DNA of 64,000 bases from an uncultured Selenomonadaceae bacterium (lineage in GTDB: Bacteria; Bacillota; Negativicutes; Selenomonadales; Selenomonadaceae). The stretch is from positions 1 through 64,000 of the forward strand of contig CAJOGX010000018.1 in NCBI GenBank assembly GCA_905234175.1, written 5' to 3'. Made by a program: the position numbers and the translations under genes. Of the stretch, positions 19,402 to 28,961 are shown piece after piece. Below the pieces are notes generated by a model. The model was not told the DNA's origin. It ran no database searches and was given only the letters and a program-made list of their open reading frames with translations. Position 1 is the first letter of the stretch. Each line of letters begins with the position of its first letter.

Positions 19402-20279
19402 AACTTGCGATTATTGGCGTCGGCTTAATTGGCGGCTCGCTCGGTCTTTGTCTTAAGGAAAAACTCGGCGGCGAAATTTTCATAACCGGCCTGTGCCGTA
19501 CCGAAAAATCCATGAAGGCGGCGGTTGAACTCGGCGCAGTTGACTTCGCCAGCGCGGACGTTGCGGAAGTTGTTGGCGGCGCGGATTTCGTCTACCTCAG
19601 CCCGCCCGTTCTGCAAATCGTGCCCATGGTTAAAAAAATTCTCCCGCACCTCAAAGCTGGCGCGATTCTCACTGACGCCGGCAGTACCAAAAAATTTATC
19701 TGGGAAGAGCTCAAAAAAATTCTGCCGCCAGATATTTACTACGTCGCCGGCCACCCTATGACTGGGCGCGAAAAATCCGGCGTCACTGCCGCGAAGGTCG
19801 ACCTTTTCAAAAACAAAGCTTACGTTATCGTTGAGAATACCGGCGCGCCCGCTGAAGCCCTCGAAAAACTCATGAACATTCTCCGGCTGACGGAGGCGAA
19901 TTTCCTGACGCTCGACATTGAAAAGCACGACCGCTGCGCCTCGATTATCAGCCACGTCCCGCACGTTGCGGCGGCGGCGCTCGTTACTCTGCTCAATCGC
20001 GCGGGCGACGATTTGGATTCGTGCCTGAAACTTATCGGCGGCGGCTTCAAGGACACGACGCGCATTGCCAGTTCCAACGCCGACATGTGGGCTGATATTT
20101 GCATGACCAACGCCGACGCAATTTCCGCGAACCTGCGCGACCTTCAAAAAATTCTCGGCGAAGTCATCAAGGCTGTCGACGACCGCGACCGCCAGGCCGT
20201 CCATGATTACTTTGCTCAATCCAAGGCGCGCCGCGACGATATTTTAATGACCGTCGAGCGCAAATTCGATCCAAACTGA
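19398..20279 (+). CDS. tyrA: Prephenate dehydrogenase
   Basis: LAIIGVGLIGGSLGLCLKEK; GHPMTGREKSGV; 4-bp overlap with aroF. Confidence 0.93.
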   Translation: MKLAIIGVGLIGGSLGLCLKEKLGGEIFITGLCRTEKSMKAAVELGAVDFASADVAEVVGGADFVYLSPPVLQIVPMVKKILPHLKAGAILTDAGSTKKFIWEELKKILPPDIYYVAGHPMTGREKSGVTAAKVDLFKNKAYVIVENTGAPAEALEKLMNILRLTEANFLTLDIEKHDRCASIISHVPHVAAAALVTLLNRAGDDLDSCLKLIGGGFKDTTRIASSNADMWADICMTNADAISANLRDLQKILGEVIKAVDDRDRQAVHDYFAQSKARRDDILMTVERKFDPN

Positions 20280-20333
20280 AAAATTTTTTCCGGCGCGGTT
20301 TCTGCCGCGTCTTTTTCTTTAGGAGGTGATTTA

Positions 20334-22121
20334 ATGGGAGTTTATGCTGGCCTTATTAGAAACGTGCCAAACGGTCTGTACTTCTGGCCGATTCTTGAAC
20401 TGAAAAATTTCGTTCCAAATTCACCCTTCGAGCCGATAGTTTTAACTGACGCCGACCGCAAAAAATTATTGCCGAAATCTGAAAAAGGAATTATCTGGCT
20501 GTATTTTTCCGAGAGGAACGCGCCAGATTATTTTTTCACCGACAAATCGCTGATTACTTTCGAGTTCGAGCCGAAGGATTTGGAGCCGGATTTCACTTAC
20601 CCTGTCAAGCAAATCGGCTACAAAATTGACTACATCAGATTCATCGAAAATAAAAAAATTCACTACGTAGATATCCACAATGCGAATGCCATGAAAGAAA
20701 CTCTGCAAGAAATGTTGAAAGAAATGAAGGAGGGTGATTCAATGACGAAAAACGAATACGAAGCGAAGATTGCCGACCAGCACCAGGAAATTCTGCGGCT
20801 GACCGACGAACTCAGCCAGCACGAAAAAATTAAAAATCTGCGCGACGAAATTTATTATCTGGAACGCACGCGAGACAAATTGAAACGCGACAAGAAAGAT
20901 GCCGAAATTCAGCTGAACGAACTTTTCCGCGACACAAACAAGCGCATGGCTGATATTGCCTTCGATGGCGTTATGGCGAACAAAATGCTCGACGCCGCCG
21001 CTAACTTCGACGCAAAAAATTTCGACGCGGAAGATAAGGCGCTGGCTGAAAAAATCGCCGCCGTTAAGCCCGCGCAAAAATTGCCCGCTGAGCTCAAAGA
21101 TTACCTGTGCAAAACTATCGGCGCCGCGCGTCCCAGCTACAGCGAGGCGGACATTCTCAACATCGCTATCAGCCTGTCGCAAAATTTCCTGACGGTTTTC
21201 TACGGCGAACCTGGCTGCGGCAAAACTTCAATCTGCAACCTGTTCGCTGAAATTTTGGGGCTGAATAAAATCGCCGGCGCCGTCGACGACCCTCGCGCAG
21301 GCCGCTACATTCCAATTTCCGTCGAAAAGGGCTGGACTTCCAAGCGCGATTTCGTCGGCTACTACAACCCGCTCACCAAAACTTTCGACAAGAGCAACCG
21401 CAAAATTTATGACGCGCTCCGCCTCCTTCACGCCGAAAATAAAAATTCCAGCCTGCCCTTCGTCATTCTGCTCGACGAGGCGAATCTCAGCCCAATGGAA
21501 TATTACTGGTCAGATTTTATGAACCTTTGCGACGAACTCGACGAAAATTCCAGCGTCAACCTCGGCGCCGATTACATTTTCAGCGTCCCTGAAACCCTGC
21601 GCTTCGTGGCGACGATTAACAACGACCACACCACCGAAGAACTTTCGCCGCGCCTTATCGACCGCGCCAGCATTATCACGCTGCCTGACTTCGACGCCAG
21701 AAATCTCCCCGCCGCCGCTAAAATTCCTGCCAGCGACGTGGAAATTATTTCCTGGCAGGACCTGCGCGACGCCTTCAATCCGCCCAACCCCGACTTCAGA
21801 AGATTCCCCGCCGACGCTTACGGCACGCTCGTCAGCAAGATGAAGGCCGCCGGTTTTTCAGTCAGCCCGCGCGTCCAGCTCGCTATCCAGAAATATTTCG
21901 CCGTGGCTGAAAAATTTTTCGGCAAAGTCAGCGCCCTCGACTACGCCGTCGCTCAGAAAATCCTCCCCAAAATTCAGGGCAGCGACGATAATTTCAAAGC
22001 CTGGCTCGAAGATTTTCAGAAAACCTGCGCCAATTTCAAGCTCGCCCGCTCCGAAAAAATTCTCCAGAAAATTATCGAACGCGGCGAAAAAAATCTCGGC
22101 TACTACAGATTTTTCGTGTGA
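20334..22121 (+). CDS. McrB/MoxR-like AAA+ ATPase with novel N-terminal domain and coiled coil
   Basis: FYGEPGCGKTSICNLFAEIL Walker A; FVILLDEANLSPMEYYWSDF Walker B; FVATINNDHTTEELSPRLIDRA sensor. Confidence 0.85.
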   Translation: MGVYAGLIRNVPNGLYFWPILELKNFVPNSPFEPIVLTDADRKKLLPKSEKGIIWLYFSERNAPDYFFTDKSLITFEFEPKDLEPDFTYPVKQIGYKIDYIRFIENKKIHYVDIHNANAMKETLQEMLKEMKEGDSMTKNEYEAKIADQHQEILRLTDELSQHEKIKNLRDEIYYLERTRDKLKRDKKDAEIQLNELFRDTNKRMADIAFDGVMANKMLDAAANFDAKNFDAEDKALAEKIAAVKPAQKLPAELKDYLCKTIGAARPSYSEADILNIAISLSQNFLTVFYGEPGCGKTSICNLFAEILGLNKIAGAVDDPRAGRYIPISVEKGWTSKRDFVGYYNPLTKTFDKSNRKIYDALRLLHAENKNSSLPFVILLDEANLSPMEYYWSDFMNLCDELDENSSVNLGADYIFSVPETLRFVATINNDHTTEELSPRLIDRASIITLPDFDARNLPAAAKIPASDVEIISWQDLRDAFNPPNPDFRRFPADAYGTLVSKMKAAGFSVSPRVQLAIQKYFAVAEKFFGKVSALDYAVAQKILPKIQGSDDNFKAWLEDFQKTCANFKLARSEKILQKIIERGEKNLGYYRFFV

Positions 22122-22130
22122 GGCGGCGCC

Positions 22131-23836
22131 ATGAGTGAATACCTTCTGACTATCACGCCGCGCAACCGAAGCCCTTTCGTCGTCAAACTCTTCGACAGCC
22201 CGCCGAATTCTATCGCCAAAAATAATTTTCTGTACTGCGACTGGAAATACACGCTCGAACTCAAACTCGGCGGCGTCACAAAAATTTTCGCGTACGTCAA
22301 CGGCGAGAGCGCTGAACTTTCCGGCAGGATTTTCAACGACTGCTACGGTTTCGCGCAGCTCAGCTTTATCGTGGAGTTCGACGGCGGCCGCCAGCTCATT
22401 CTTCATTCAGAATTTCTGCCGGTGCTCGTTAAAAATACTGCGCTCAACAATTCCGTCCGCGCGATGGTGAACTACGTCTACGCAAACTGCGCCGAATTTC
22501 TCTACGACGGCGATTTGAAGTCCCGCGCGCTCGCCGGTAGAAAAAAATCCAGCGCCACGACGATTGAGGAACGCCTCAAGCTCGCTGAAAATATCGCCGC
22601 CGCCTACGAAAAAAATTACAGCTACTTCAAGGTCAACTGCCGCTTCAGGACCGAAAAAGTTCCCGCGCTCGACAGCTTTGAAAAGCTCCAGCAGCTTACG
22701 CCCGCCGCGCTCCAGTACATTTCCGCCCACCCAGAAAATCTCGCGCAGGTCAAAAGTACCGTCGGCGTCAGAATCGGCAGCCGCGTCTTTCAGCCTTTGA
22801 AAACTCTCACGCTCCAGAATATCCGTTCGCGCGACACCTATGAAAACCGCGCAGTTTTAAAGTTCCTGCAGAAAATTTCCGACGACCTAGCCAGCCTGCA
22901 CGACGATTACGAGCGCCGCAACTTCTCAAAAAATTTTCAGTCAGACGGCGAATACCTCGACCCTGCGCGGTATCTTTTGAACTGGTCAGGCTCGACGCTC
23001 GAAAAAATTTCCGGCCTGCGCGAAAAGTTTCAGCGCCTGCTCAAGCTCTACAAAGACGCGCTGCAAATTCCTCTGCCAACAAATTTCCTCGCGCCGCAGC
23101 CGACGCCGATTTTCCTTTCCGTGCCGCAGTACAATCAAATTTTCCTGGCGCTGCACGAGTGGCTGAAGTTCGGCGCCTGCGATTTCGCGCGGGAAGATTT
23201 CATGCTGGAGCTGGCGAGAAACTGGAACCTCTACGAAAAATATCTGCTGTCCTCGCTTACCTGCGCGCCGTTGAGTTCACGCCCGTTAAAAGTTCCCGCG
23301 TAACTTATCCTCTGCCCGCCGGCGCCATCTACGAGCCGACGAAAATTCGGAACAAGTTCACTTTCGAGAAAGGCGCCACGCGCGTCACGATTTACTATCA
23401 GCCCGTCGTTTACAATAAGCCGACGACTGCGCACGACCTCTACCGCAACAATTCAAATTTCGGCGCCGGCAGCTACTACGTGCCCGATTTCGTTATCAAA
23501 ATCGAAACGCCCGACACGGACGGCGACATTTTTGGAACTTCCAGCTCGGTGAAATATCTTATCGTCGACGCGAAATTCAGCGACGCGCAGACCGTCCGCA
23601 AAAATCATCTGCCGGAATTTATTTTGAAATACGTCTTTTCAATCAGCGCGACCGGCGACGAAGAAATTTCCGGCTACAGTCTCGTTTACGGAAAATGTTT
23701 GAGCCGCGAAAGACCCGCCAGCGCTTACGATAAGCAGCCCGCCGGTAAAAAAATTTCCCCCAGCTTTGAACTCGTGCCGCTCATGGAAAATCTCAGCAAC
23801 GAATTTTCCAGCCTGCACAAAATTCTTACACTGTGA
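22131..23836 (+). pseudogene. DUF2357 / PD-(D/E)XK-like nuclease subunit, split by frameshift near 23250-23280
   Basis: ORFs 22131..23303 and 23159..23836 form one continuous protein if joined: LARNWNLYEKYLLSS | VLAYLRAVEFTPVKSS...YLIVDAKFSD (nuclease motif). Confidence 0.7.
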
Positions 23837-23902
23837 AAGTTTACAAAGCCCGCAAATCCTGTTAAAATTTCTGCGTGTAGTATATTTTCAAGAGGGATTA
23901 AC

Positions 23903-24862
23903 GTGGCTTATCTTGGAGAAAATATAAAAAAGCTGGGCTTCGGACTCATGCGCCTGCCGCGAAAAGATGAAGTCATCGATGTGGAACAGGTCAAAAAAAT
24001 GGTCGACATGTTTTTAGCGAAGGGCTTCACGTACTTCGACACGGCGTGGGCGTACGCAGGCAGCGAAGACGCAATTCGTCAGGCGCTCGTTGAACGCTAC
24101 CCGCGCGAAAAATTTCAGCTGGCGACGAAAAATGCCGCGTGGATTAACTGCAAGACCCGCGAAGACGCCATTGCCCAGTTTGAAACTTCGCTGAGGCAGA
24201 CCGGCGCCGGTTACTTCGATTTCTATCTTTTGCACAATCTCGGCGAGCATCGCACGGAATTTTTTGAGCGCTTCGACCTTTGGAACTTCGTCAAGGAACA
24301 GAAGGCCGCCGGTAAAATTAAGCACGTCGGATTTTCTTTCCACTCGACGCCCGAAGAGCTCGACGAAATTCTGACTAAGCACCCCGAGGCGGAATTTGTT
24401 CAGCTGCAGATTAACTACGCCGACTGGGAAAATCCTGCGATTCAGTCGCGCGGCGTCTACGAAGTCGCCCGTAAGCACGGCAAGCCCGTCATTATCATGG
24501 AGCCCGTCAAAGGCGGCCTGCTGGCAAATCCGCCCGAAAAAGTTGCTGACGTTTTTAAAAAGGCGAACCCCGACGCCTCGCTCGCAAGCTGGGCAATTCG
24601 TTTCGCCGCCAGTCTCGAAGGCGTTATCACCGTCCTTTCCGGCATGAGCAACCTTGAGCAGATGGAAAACAACACGTCCTACATGGAAAATTTCCAGCCG
24701 CTCAGCGACGCCGAAAAAGCTACCGTCGAGGAAGCCCGCCGCGTTCTGGCGAGCATTCCGCTGATTCCCTGCACGACCTGCAACTACTGCGCGAAGGTCT
24801 GCCCGCAGCATATTAAGATTCGCAAGGAACTCGTAAACGTCACCAAAACTCTGCTCAGCTGA
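23903..24862 (+). CDS. Aldo/keto reductase with C-terminal Fe-S cluster motif
   Basis: LGFGLMRLP, YFDTAWAYAGSE, CTTCNYCAKVCPQHI. Confidence 0.9.
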   Translation: MAYLGENIKKLGFGLMRLPRKDEVIDVEQVKKMVDMFLAKGFTYFDTAWAYAGSEDAIRQALVERYPREKFQLATKNAAWINCKTREDAIAQFETSLRQTGAGYFDFYLLHNLGEHRTEFFERFDLWNFVKEQKAAGKIKHVGFSFHSTPEELDEILTKHPEAEFVQLQINYADWENPAIQSRGVYEVARKHGKPVIIMEPVKGGLLANPPEKVADVFKKANPDASLASWAIRFAASLEGVITVLSGMSNLEQMENNTSYMENFQPLSDAEKATVEEARRVLASIPLIPCTTCNYCAKVCPQHIKIRKELVNVTKTLLS

Positions 24863-24918
24863 AAATTTCTCTGCGAAAAAAATTGTCCCCGCGACTTTTG
24901 CCGTGGGGATTTTTTAGT

Positions 24919-26298
24919 TTACCAGTAGCGGTATCTTTTTCGGTTGAAGTACAGAAACAGCGCCGCGACGATTACCGCCATGACTTCGGCGCCGACCATC
25001 GCCAGCCAGATTCCGTCAATGCCCCAGAGCAGCGGAAACGTCAGCACCGCCGTGACTTCAAAAACCAGCGTCCGCAGCGCCGAAATTACCGCCGAGATGA
25101 AGCCGTTGTTGAGCGCCGTGAAAAACGCCGAGCTGAATATCGCGAAGCCCGAAAATAAATATGAGAACGCGTAAATTTTGAACGCCCGCACCGTCAGCGC
25201 CATTAAATCCGCGTCGTAGCCGACGAATATCATCGACAGCGTCCGCGCTAAAAGTTCCGCGCTCAAAAACATCGCAACTGCGAACGCGCTGATTAGCGTC
25301 AGACTTTTATGCAGTAAATTTTTCAGCTCAGCGAAATTCTGCGCGCCGAAATTGTAGCTGACGAGCGGCGACGCTCCAACTTCGTAGCCAATGAAAATCG
25401 ATACGAATATGAAGTTGACGTACATGATAACGCCGAACGCCGCCACGCCGTCCGAGCCTGCGTAGTTGAGCAGCTGCCAGTTGTAAAGCATTCCGACCAG
25501 CGACATTGACACGCTCGTTAAAAGTTCCGACGCGCCGTTCGTTATAGTTTGAATCAGCGCCCTGCCGTCGAAACTCGTTTTGGTCAGCCGGAGCAAACTT
25601 GAGTTCGGGCGCGCAAAATATATCAGCGGTAAAAATCCGCCAATGCATTCGCTGAGCGCCGTTGCTGCCGCCGCGCCTTCAAGTCCCCAGCCCAGCGCCA
25701 GTATGAAAAACGCGTCCAGCACGATATTCGCGACGCCCGCCGCTACCGTCATGTAAAAGCCAAGCTGCGGCTTTTCCGCCGTCGCAAATAAAATCTGGAA
25801 CTCCGACTGCAAAACGTACGCAGGCAAGCCGAAAAGCGCGATTTGCCCGTACCGCATGCACATTTCTAAAAGTTCGCCGCGCGCCCCCAGAAATTCCGCC
25901 GCCGAACGCAGTTTCAGCATTCCAAAAATCATCAGCAAAATTCCCAGCGCTATCGACAGGTAAACCAGCATTGAAAAAATTCTGTTGGCTTTGACTCTGT
26001 CGCCCTCGCCCAGCGTTTTCGCGATAAGCGCGCCGCCGCCCGTTCCAAATAAAAAGCCGATAAAGCACAGCAGCATTAGAAACGGCATGATAAAATTCAG
26101 CGCCGCGAAGGGCACTTTGCCGACGAAATTCGACACAAAAAATCCGTCAACCACGCCGTAGACTGACATGAAAACTACCATGCTGATTGACGGAAACGTA
26201 AATTTCAGCAGCCGGCGGAAGTTGAAGTGATCCGAAAGTTTAATTTCGTCCGTCGGCGGTTTCGGCTCAGAGCTCAATGACATTGCCCTCCGCGTCAA
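24919..26298 (-). CDS. MATE family efflux transporter
   Basis: 459 aa polytopic; SMVVFMSVYGVVDGFFVSNFVGKVPFAALNFIMPF. Confidence 0.88.
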   Translation of the reverse strand: MTRRAMSLSSEPKPPTDEIKLSDHFNFRRLLKFTFPSISMVVFMSVYGVVDGFFVSNFVGKVPFAALNFIMPFLMLLCFIGFLFGTGGGALIAKTLGEGDRVKANRIFSMLVYLSIALGILLMIFGMLKLRSAAEFLGARGELLEMCMRYGQIALFGLPAYVLQSEFQILFATAEKPQLGFYMTVAAGVANIVLDAFFILALGWGLEGAAAATALSECIGGFLPLIYFARPNSSLLRLTKTSFDGRALIQTITNGASELLTSVSMSLVGMLYNWQLLNYAGSDGVAAFGVIMYVNFIFVSIFIGYEVGASPLVSYNFGAQNFAELKNLLHKSLTLISAFAVAMFLSAELLARTLSMIFVGYDADLMALTVRAFKIYAFSYLFSGFAIFSSAFFTALNNGFISAVISALRTLVFEVTAVLTFPLLWGIDGIWLAMVGAEVMAVIVAALFLYFNRKRYRYW

Positions 26299-26614
26299 TC
26301 GGCTCGGTCAGCAGAAACAGCGCGCTCAAATCCACGTGGAAAATAACTTTGTACTCGTCTTCGTAGTCTTCGGATTCGTTGCCCGCGAACTTGTTGCTGT
26401 ACAGAAGCGAAACCGCGTGGCAGTAGTCGTTCACCAAATCGTTGTACTCGTTGACTTTCTTACTGCAAATCGGCTCAAGGAATTTGAAGACCGTGCCGAC
26501 GGGGAAGTAGCCTTCCACGAAAACTTTCGCCGGCATGTAGAAATTGCTCTCGACGAACGGAATTGGTACTTTCGCGCGCAAAAATAATCCGTCGAACTCC
26601 AACGCTTTAATCAT
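26267..26614 (-). CDS. Hypothetical protein
   Basis: 115 aa ORF overlapping the start of the MATE gene and co-directional with it. Confidence 0.6.
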   Translation of the reverse strand: MIKALEFDGLFLRAKVPIPFVESNFYMPAKVFVEGYFPVGTVFKFLEPICSKKVNEYNDLVNDYCHAVSLLYSNKFAGNESEDYEDEYKVIFHVDLSALFLLTEPIDAEGNVIEL

Positions 26615-26626
26615 AAAAATCCTCCG

Positions 26627-26959
26627 TCAAAATCCCAGCGAAAGTTTCTTCGAGTCTGGCGTGTCCTCAATCGTCAGCAGCCGCGCAAAGCCAGTCATTT
26701 CCAGCACTTCCCGCACTTCGCGCTGAACATTTTTTATCCTCATTTCGCCCTGCGCGTTCATTTTTTTCTGCGTCTTGAGCAAAATTCTCAAGCCCGCCGA
26801 CGCAATGTAGCTCAGTTCCGCCAGGTCAATCGTCAAATCCGTCACGCCGTTGAGCGACTTCGCAAAATCTTTGTCAAGGTCAATCGCCGTCGCCGCGTCG
26901 AGCCGCCCGACCAGCGCTACGGTTAATTTCGTGCCGTCGAGTTGTTTTCTTATTTCCAT
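26627..26959 (-). CDS. STAS domain anti-sigma-factor antagonist-like protein
   Basis: LTVALVGRLDAATA...LTIDLAELSYIASAGLRILLKTQKKM. Confidence 0.88.
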   Translation of the reverse strand: MEIRKQLDGTKLTVALVGRLDAATAIDLDKDFAKSLNGVTDLTIDLAELSYIASAGLRILLKTQKKMNAQGEMRIKNVQREVREVLEMTGFARLLTIEDTPDSKKLSLGF

Positions 26960-27009
26960 TAAATTCACCTCTGCCGGAAATTTTACCACAGAAAATATTT
27001 CCGCGCAAA

Positions 27010-28179
27010 TTATTTTTGCCCAAGGTAATAGTTCACGAACTGCTGAGCCGTGCGCCCATTTCTGCCCGAATGCGACATTTCCCAGCGCAAGCCCTCAAGC
27101 CGTAAAGCTTCATCGTCCAGCGCGATATTTTTTTTCTTGAGCATGTGCCGGATAATTTCAAGGTATTCCGCCTGCGACGGCGCGTAGTACTGAATGATTA
27201 AGCCGAAGCGGTCGGAAAGCGAAATGGTTTCGTTTACGCTGTCGTCGCGGTAAAGTTCGTCGTGCGCCTCGTCACGGTCGCGCCACGTTTCGCGAATAAG
27301 GTGCCGCCGGTTGGAAGTTGCGTAAATCAGAACATTTTCCGGCCGAGATTCAACGCCGCCTTCAATCGACGACTTCAGATATTTGTATTCGGATTCGGAT
27401 TCCTCAAAAGATAAATCGTCAAGGAAAACGATAAAGCGCTTGCTGGCGAAGTTGCGCAGAGTCTCCATAATTTCCGGCAGATTTTTCAGTTGCGGCTTAG
27501 TGATTTGAACGAGCCTCAGGCCGCGCGAATAATATTCGTTGACAAGAGCTTTGACGCCGGAAGATTTGCCGGTACCGCGAGCGCCGACGAGCAAAACGTT
27601 ATTGGCGGGCTTGCCGTCCAGGAAGGCGCTGGTGTTTTTCGTGAGCAGTTCCTTCTGGTGCGCGTAGCCAATCAAATCGTCGAGCCGGATATTTTCAAAG
27701 TGGCGAATGCCGACGAGATTGCCGTCCCAGCGGAAGGCGCGGTAGAGTGCTATGTCGCCGTAGCCGAATTTTTTGTAGTGGGCAATGAAGACGTCAGCAA
27801 TTTTGACGGCGTCGCGCAGATTTGTAAGCGCGGCTTCGAGTTCAGCGAACGCCTCAGATTTATTCGCACAGGTCGGCTTGTAGTCGCCGAGAAATTCAAA
27901 AGTCGCCGGCGCGTAAATTCCAAACAAAATTTTAATATCGTGAATGAAAGCTTCGCGCAGACTTTCGCCGATGCTGCCGCCGTTAAGCTCAACCGTCGTG
28001 GAAACTAAATTCGGTTCGTGCGCCAGCGTGTAGAGCAGGTAACTGCGAAAAATATTCCCGCTGAGCCCCAGCGTTTCCGCCCGCTCGATTAATTTGGCGG
28101 CGGCGGCGTATTCGTTTTCGGGATTGAAAATTTCGTCGTCAAGGAGGCGGCGGCAGACAATAAGATTTTGCAAGTTCAT
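27010..28179 (-). CDS. DUF815-type AAA ATP-binding protein
   Basis: NNVLLVGARGTGKSSGVKALVNEYYSRGLRLVQI; FIVFLDDLSFEESESEYKYLKSSIEGG. Confidence 0.85.
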   Translation of the reverse strand: MNLQNLIVCRRLLDDEIFNPENEYAAAAKLIERAETLGLSGNIFRSYLLYTLAHEPNLVSTTVELNGGSIGESLREAFIHDIKILFGIYAPATFEFLGDYKPTCANKSEAFAELEAALTNLRDAVKIADVFIAHYKKFGYGDIALYRAFRWDGNLVGIRHFENIRLDDLIGYAHQKELLTKNTSAFLDGKPANNVLLVGARGTGKSSGVKALVNEYYSRGLRLVQITKPQLKNLPEIMETLRNFASKRFIVFLDDLSFEESESEYKYLKSSIEGGVESRPENVLIYATSNRRHLIRETWRDRDEAHDELYRDDSVNETISLSDRFGLIIQYYAPSQAEYLEIIRHMLKKKNIALDDEALRLEGLRWEMSHSGRNGRTAQQFVNYYLGQK

Positions 28180-28237
28180 AGAAAATCCTCCAAAAAAAAG
28201 GTTGACAAACGCTGAAATTAACAGTTAGCAAGCAAAT

Positions 28238-28350
28238 AGAGAGGCCGCCACGGACGGCGGCCGGCCGCGTCATGAGCGTGATGCGAAATGCAGCGGCCTG
28301 TCTTTCTTTGTAACTTTCTTTCTGCGCCAGAAAGAAAGTTAGGCACAAAG
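28238..28350 (-). repeat. Three-hairpin dispersed element, copy 1
   Basis: AACTTTCTTTCTG/CAGAAAGAAAGTT (13-bp stem, 28312-28340), GGCCGC/GCGGCC (28263-28298), GGCCGCC/GGCGGCC (28243-28262). Confidence 0.8.
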
Positions 28351-28403
28351 CAACTTCTGCAAATAAAAAAGCGGCGAGCGCTGAGACTCACCGCCGGAAA
28401 AAC

Positions 28404-28631
28404 TTAATCGATGTCGACAGTAACTTTCTGGTTGTTCCGAGTAGCGGCTGATTTGACGATTGTGCGAATAGCCTTGGCGATTCTGCCCTGTTTGCCGATA
28501 ACTCTGCCCATATCTTCCTGAGCGACGTGCAATTTCAAAACTGTGCGTGAATCTTCTTCGACGGTTTCGACTTCGACCGCGTCCGGATTTTCAACTAATG
28601 CTTGTGCCAACACTTTTACAAGTTCCTGCAT
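28404..28631 (-). CDS. khpA: KH-domain RNA-binding protein KhpA
   Basis: 75 aa; VIGKQGRIAKAIRTIVK; upstream neighbours are rpsP and ffh. Confidence 0.93.
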   Translation of the reverse strand: MQELVKVLAQALVENPDAVEVETVEEDSRTVLKLHVAQEDMGRVIGKQGRIAKAIRTIVKSAATRNNQKVTVDID

Positions 28632-28662
28632 AATTCGTTACCTCGATTTTTACGAGCCAGGG

Positions 28663-28935
28663 TCACGCCCTGCTCTTTCTTTCTTCGTGAATTTTCTTCA
28701 TAATGCCCTGCTTGCTGAGAAGCGAGCGAACTGTATCTGTCGGCTGCGCGCCGTTTTTAATCCAGCTGATGACTTTTTCCTCGTCGATATTGACGATTGC
28801 CGGATTTTTAGTAGGATCGTAGTTGCCGACGATTTCGATAAAACGCCCGTCGCGCGGAGAGCGGCTGTCCGAAACGACAATGCGATAGAACGGCTGCCTC
28901 TTTGCGCCCATGCGGTTTAGTCTGATTTTGACCAC
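28663..28935 (-). CDS. rpsP: 30S ribosomal protein S16
   Basis: [34 protein letters not shown]. Confidence 0.98.
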   Translation of the reverse strand: MVKIRLNRMGAKRQPFYRIVVSDSRSPRDGRFIEIVGNYDPTKNPAIVNIDEEKVISWIKNGAQPTDTVRSLLSKQGIMKKIHEERKSRA

Positions 28936-28961
28936 AGTTTCACCACCTTCCGTAGTTGTGA

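Noticed and set aside
23230-23300. Programmed -1 ribosomal frameshift in the nuclease gene
   Set aside because: No X XXY YYZ heptamer in the required frame near the transition; mutation or assembly error is simpler.
28139-28348. 69-aa minus ORF spanning the repeat
   Set aside because: Overlaps structured repeat and DUF815 start; low-complexity translation without support.
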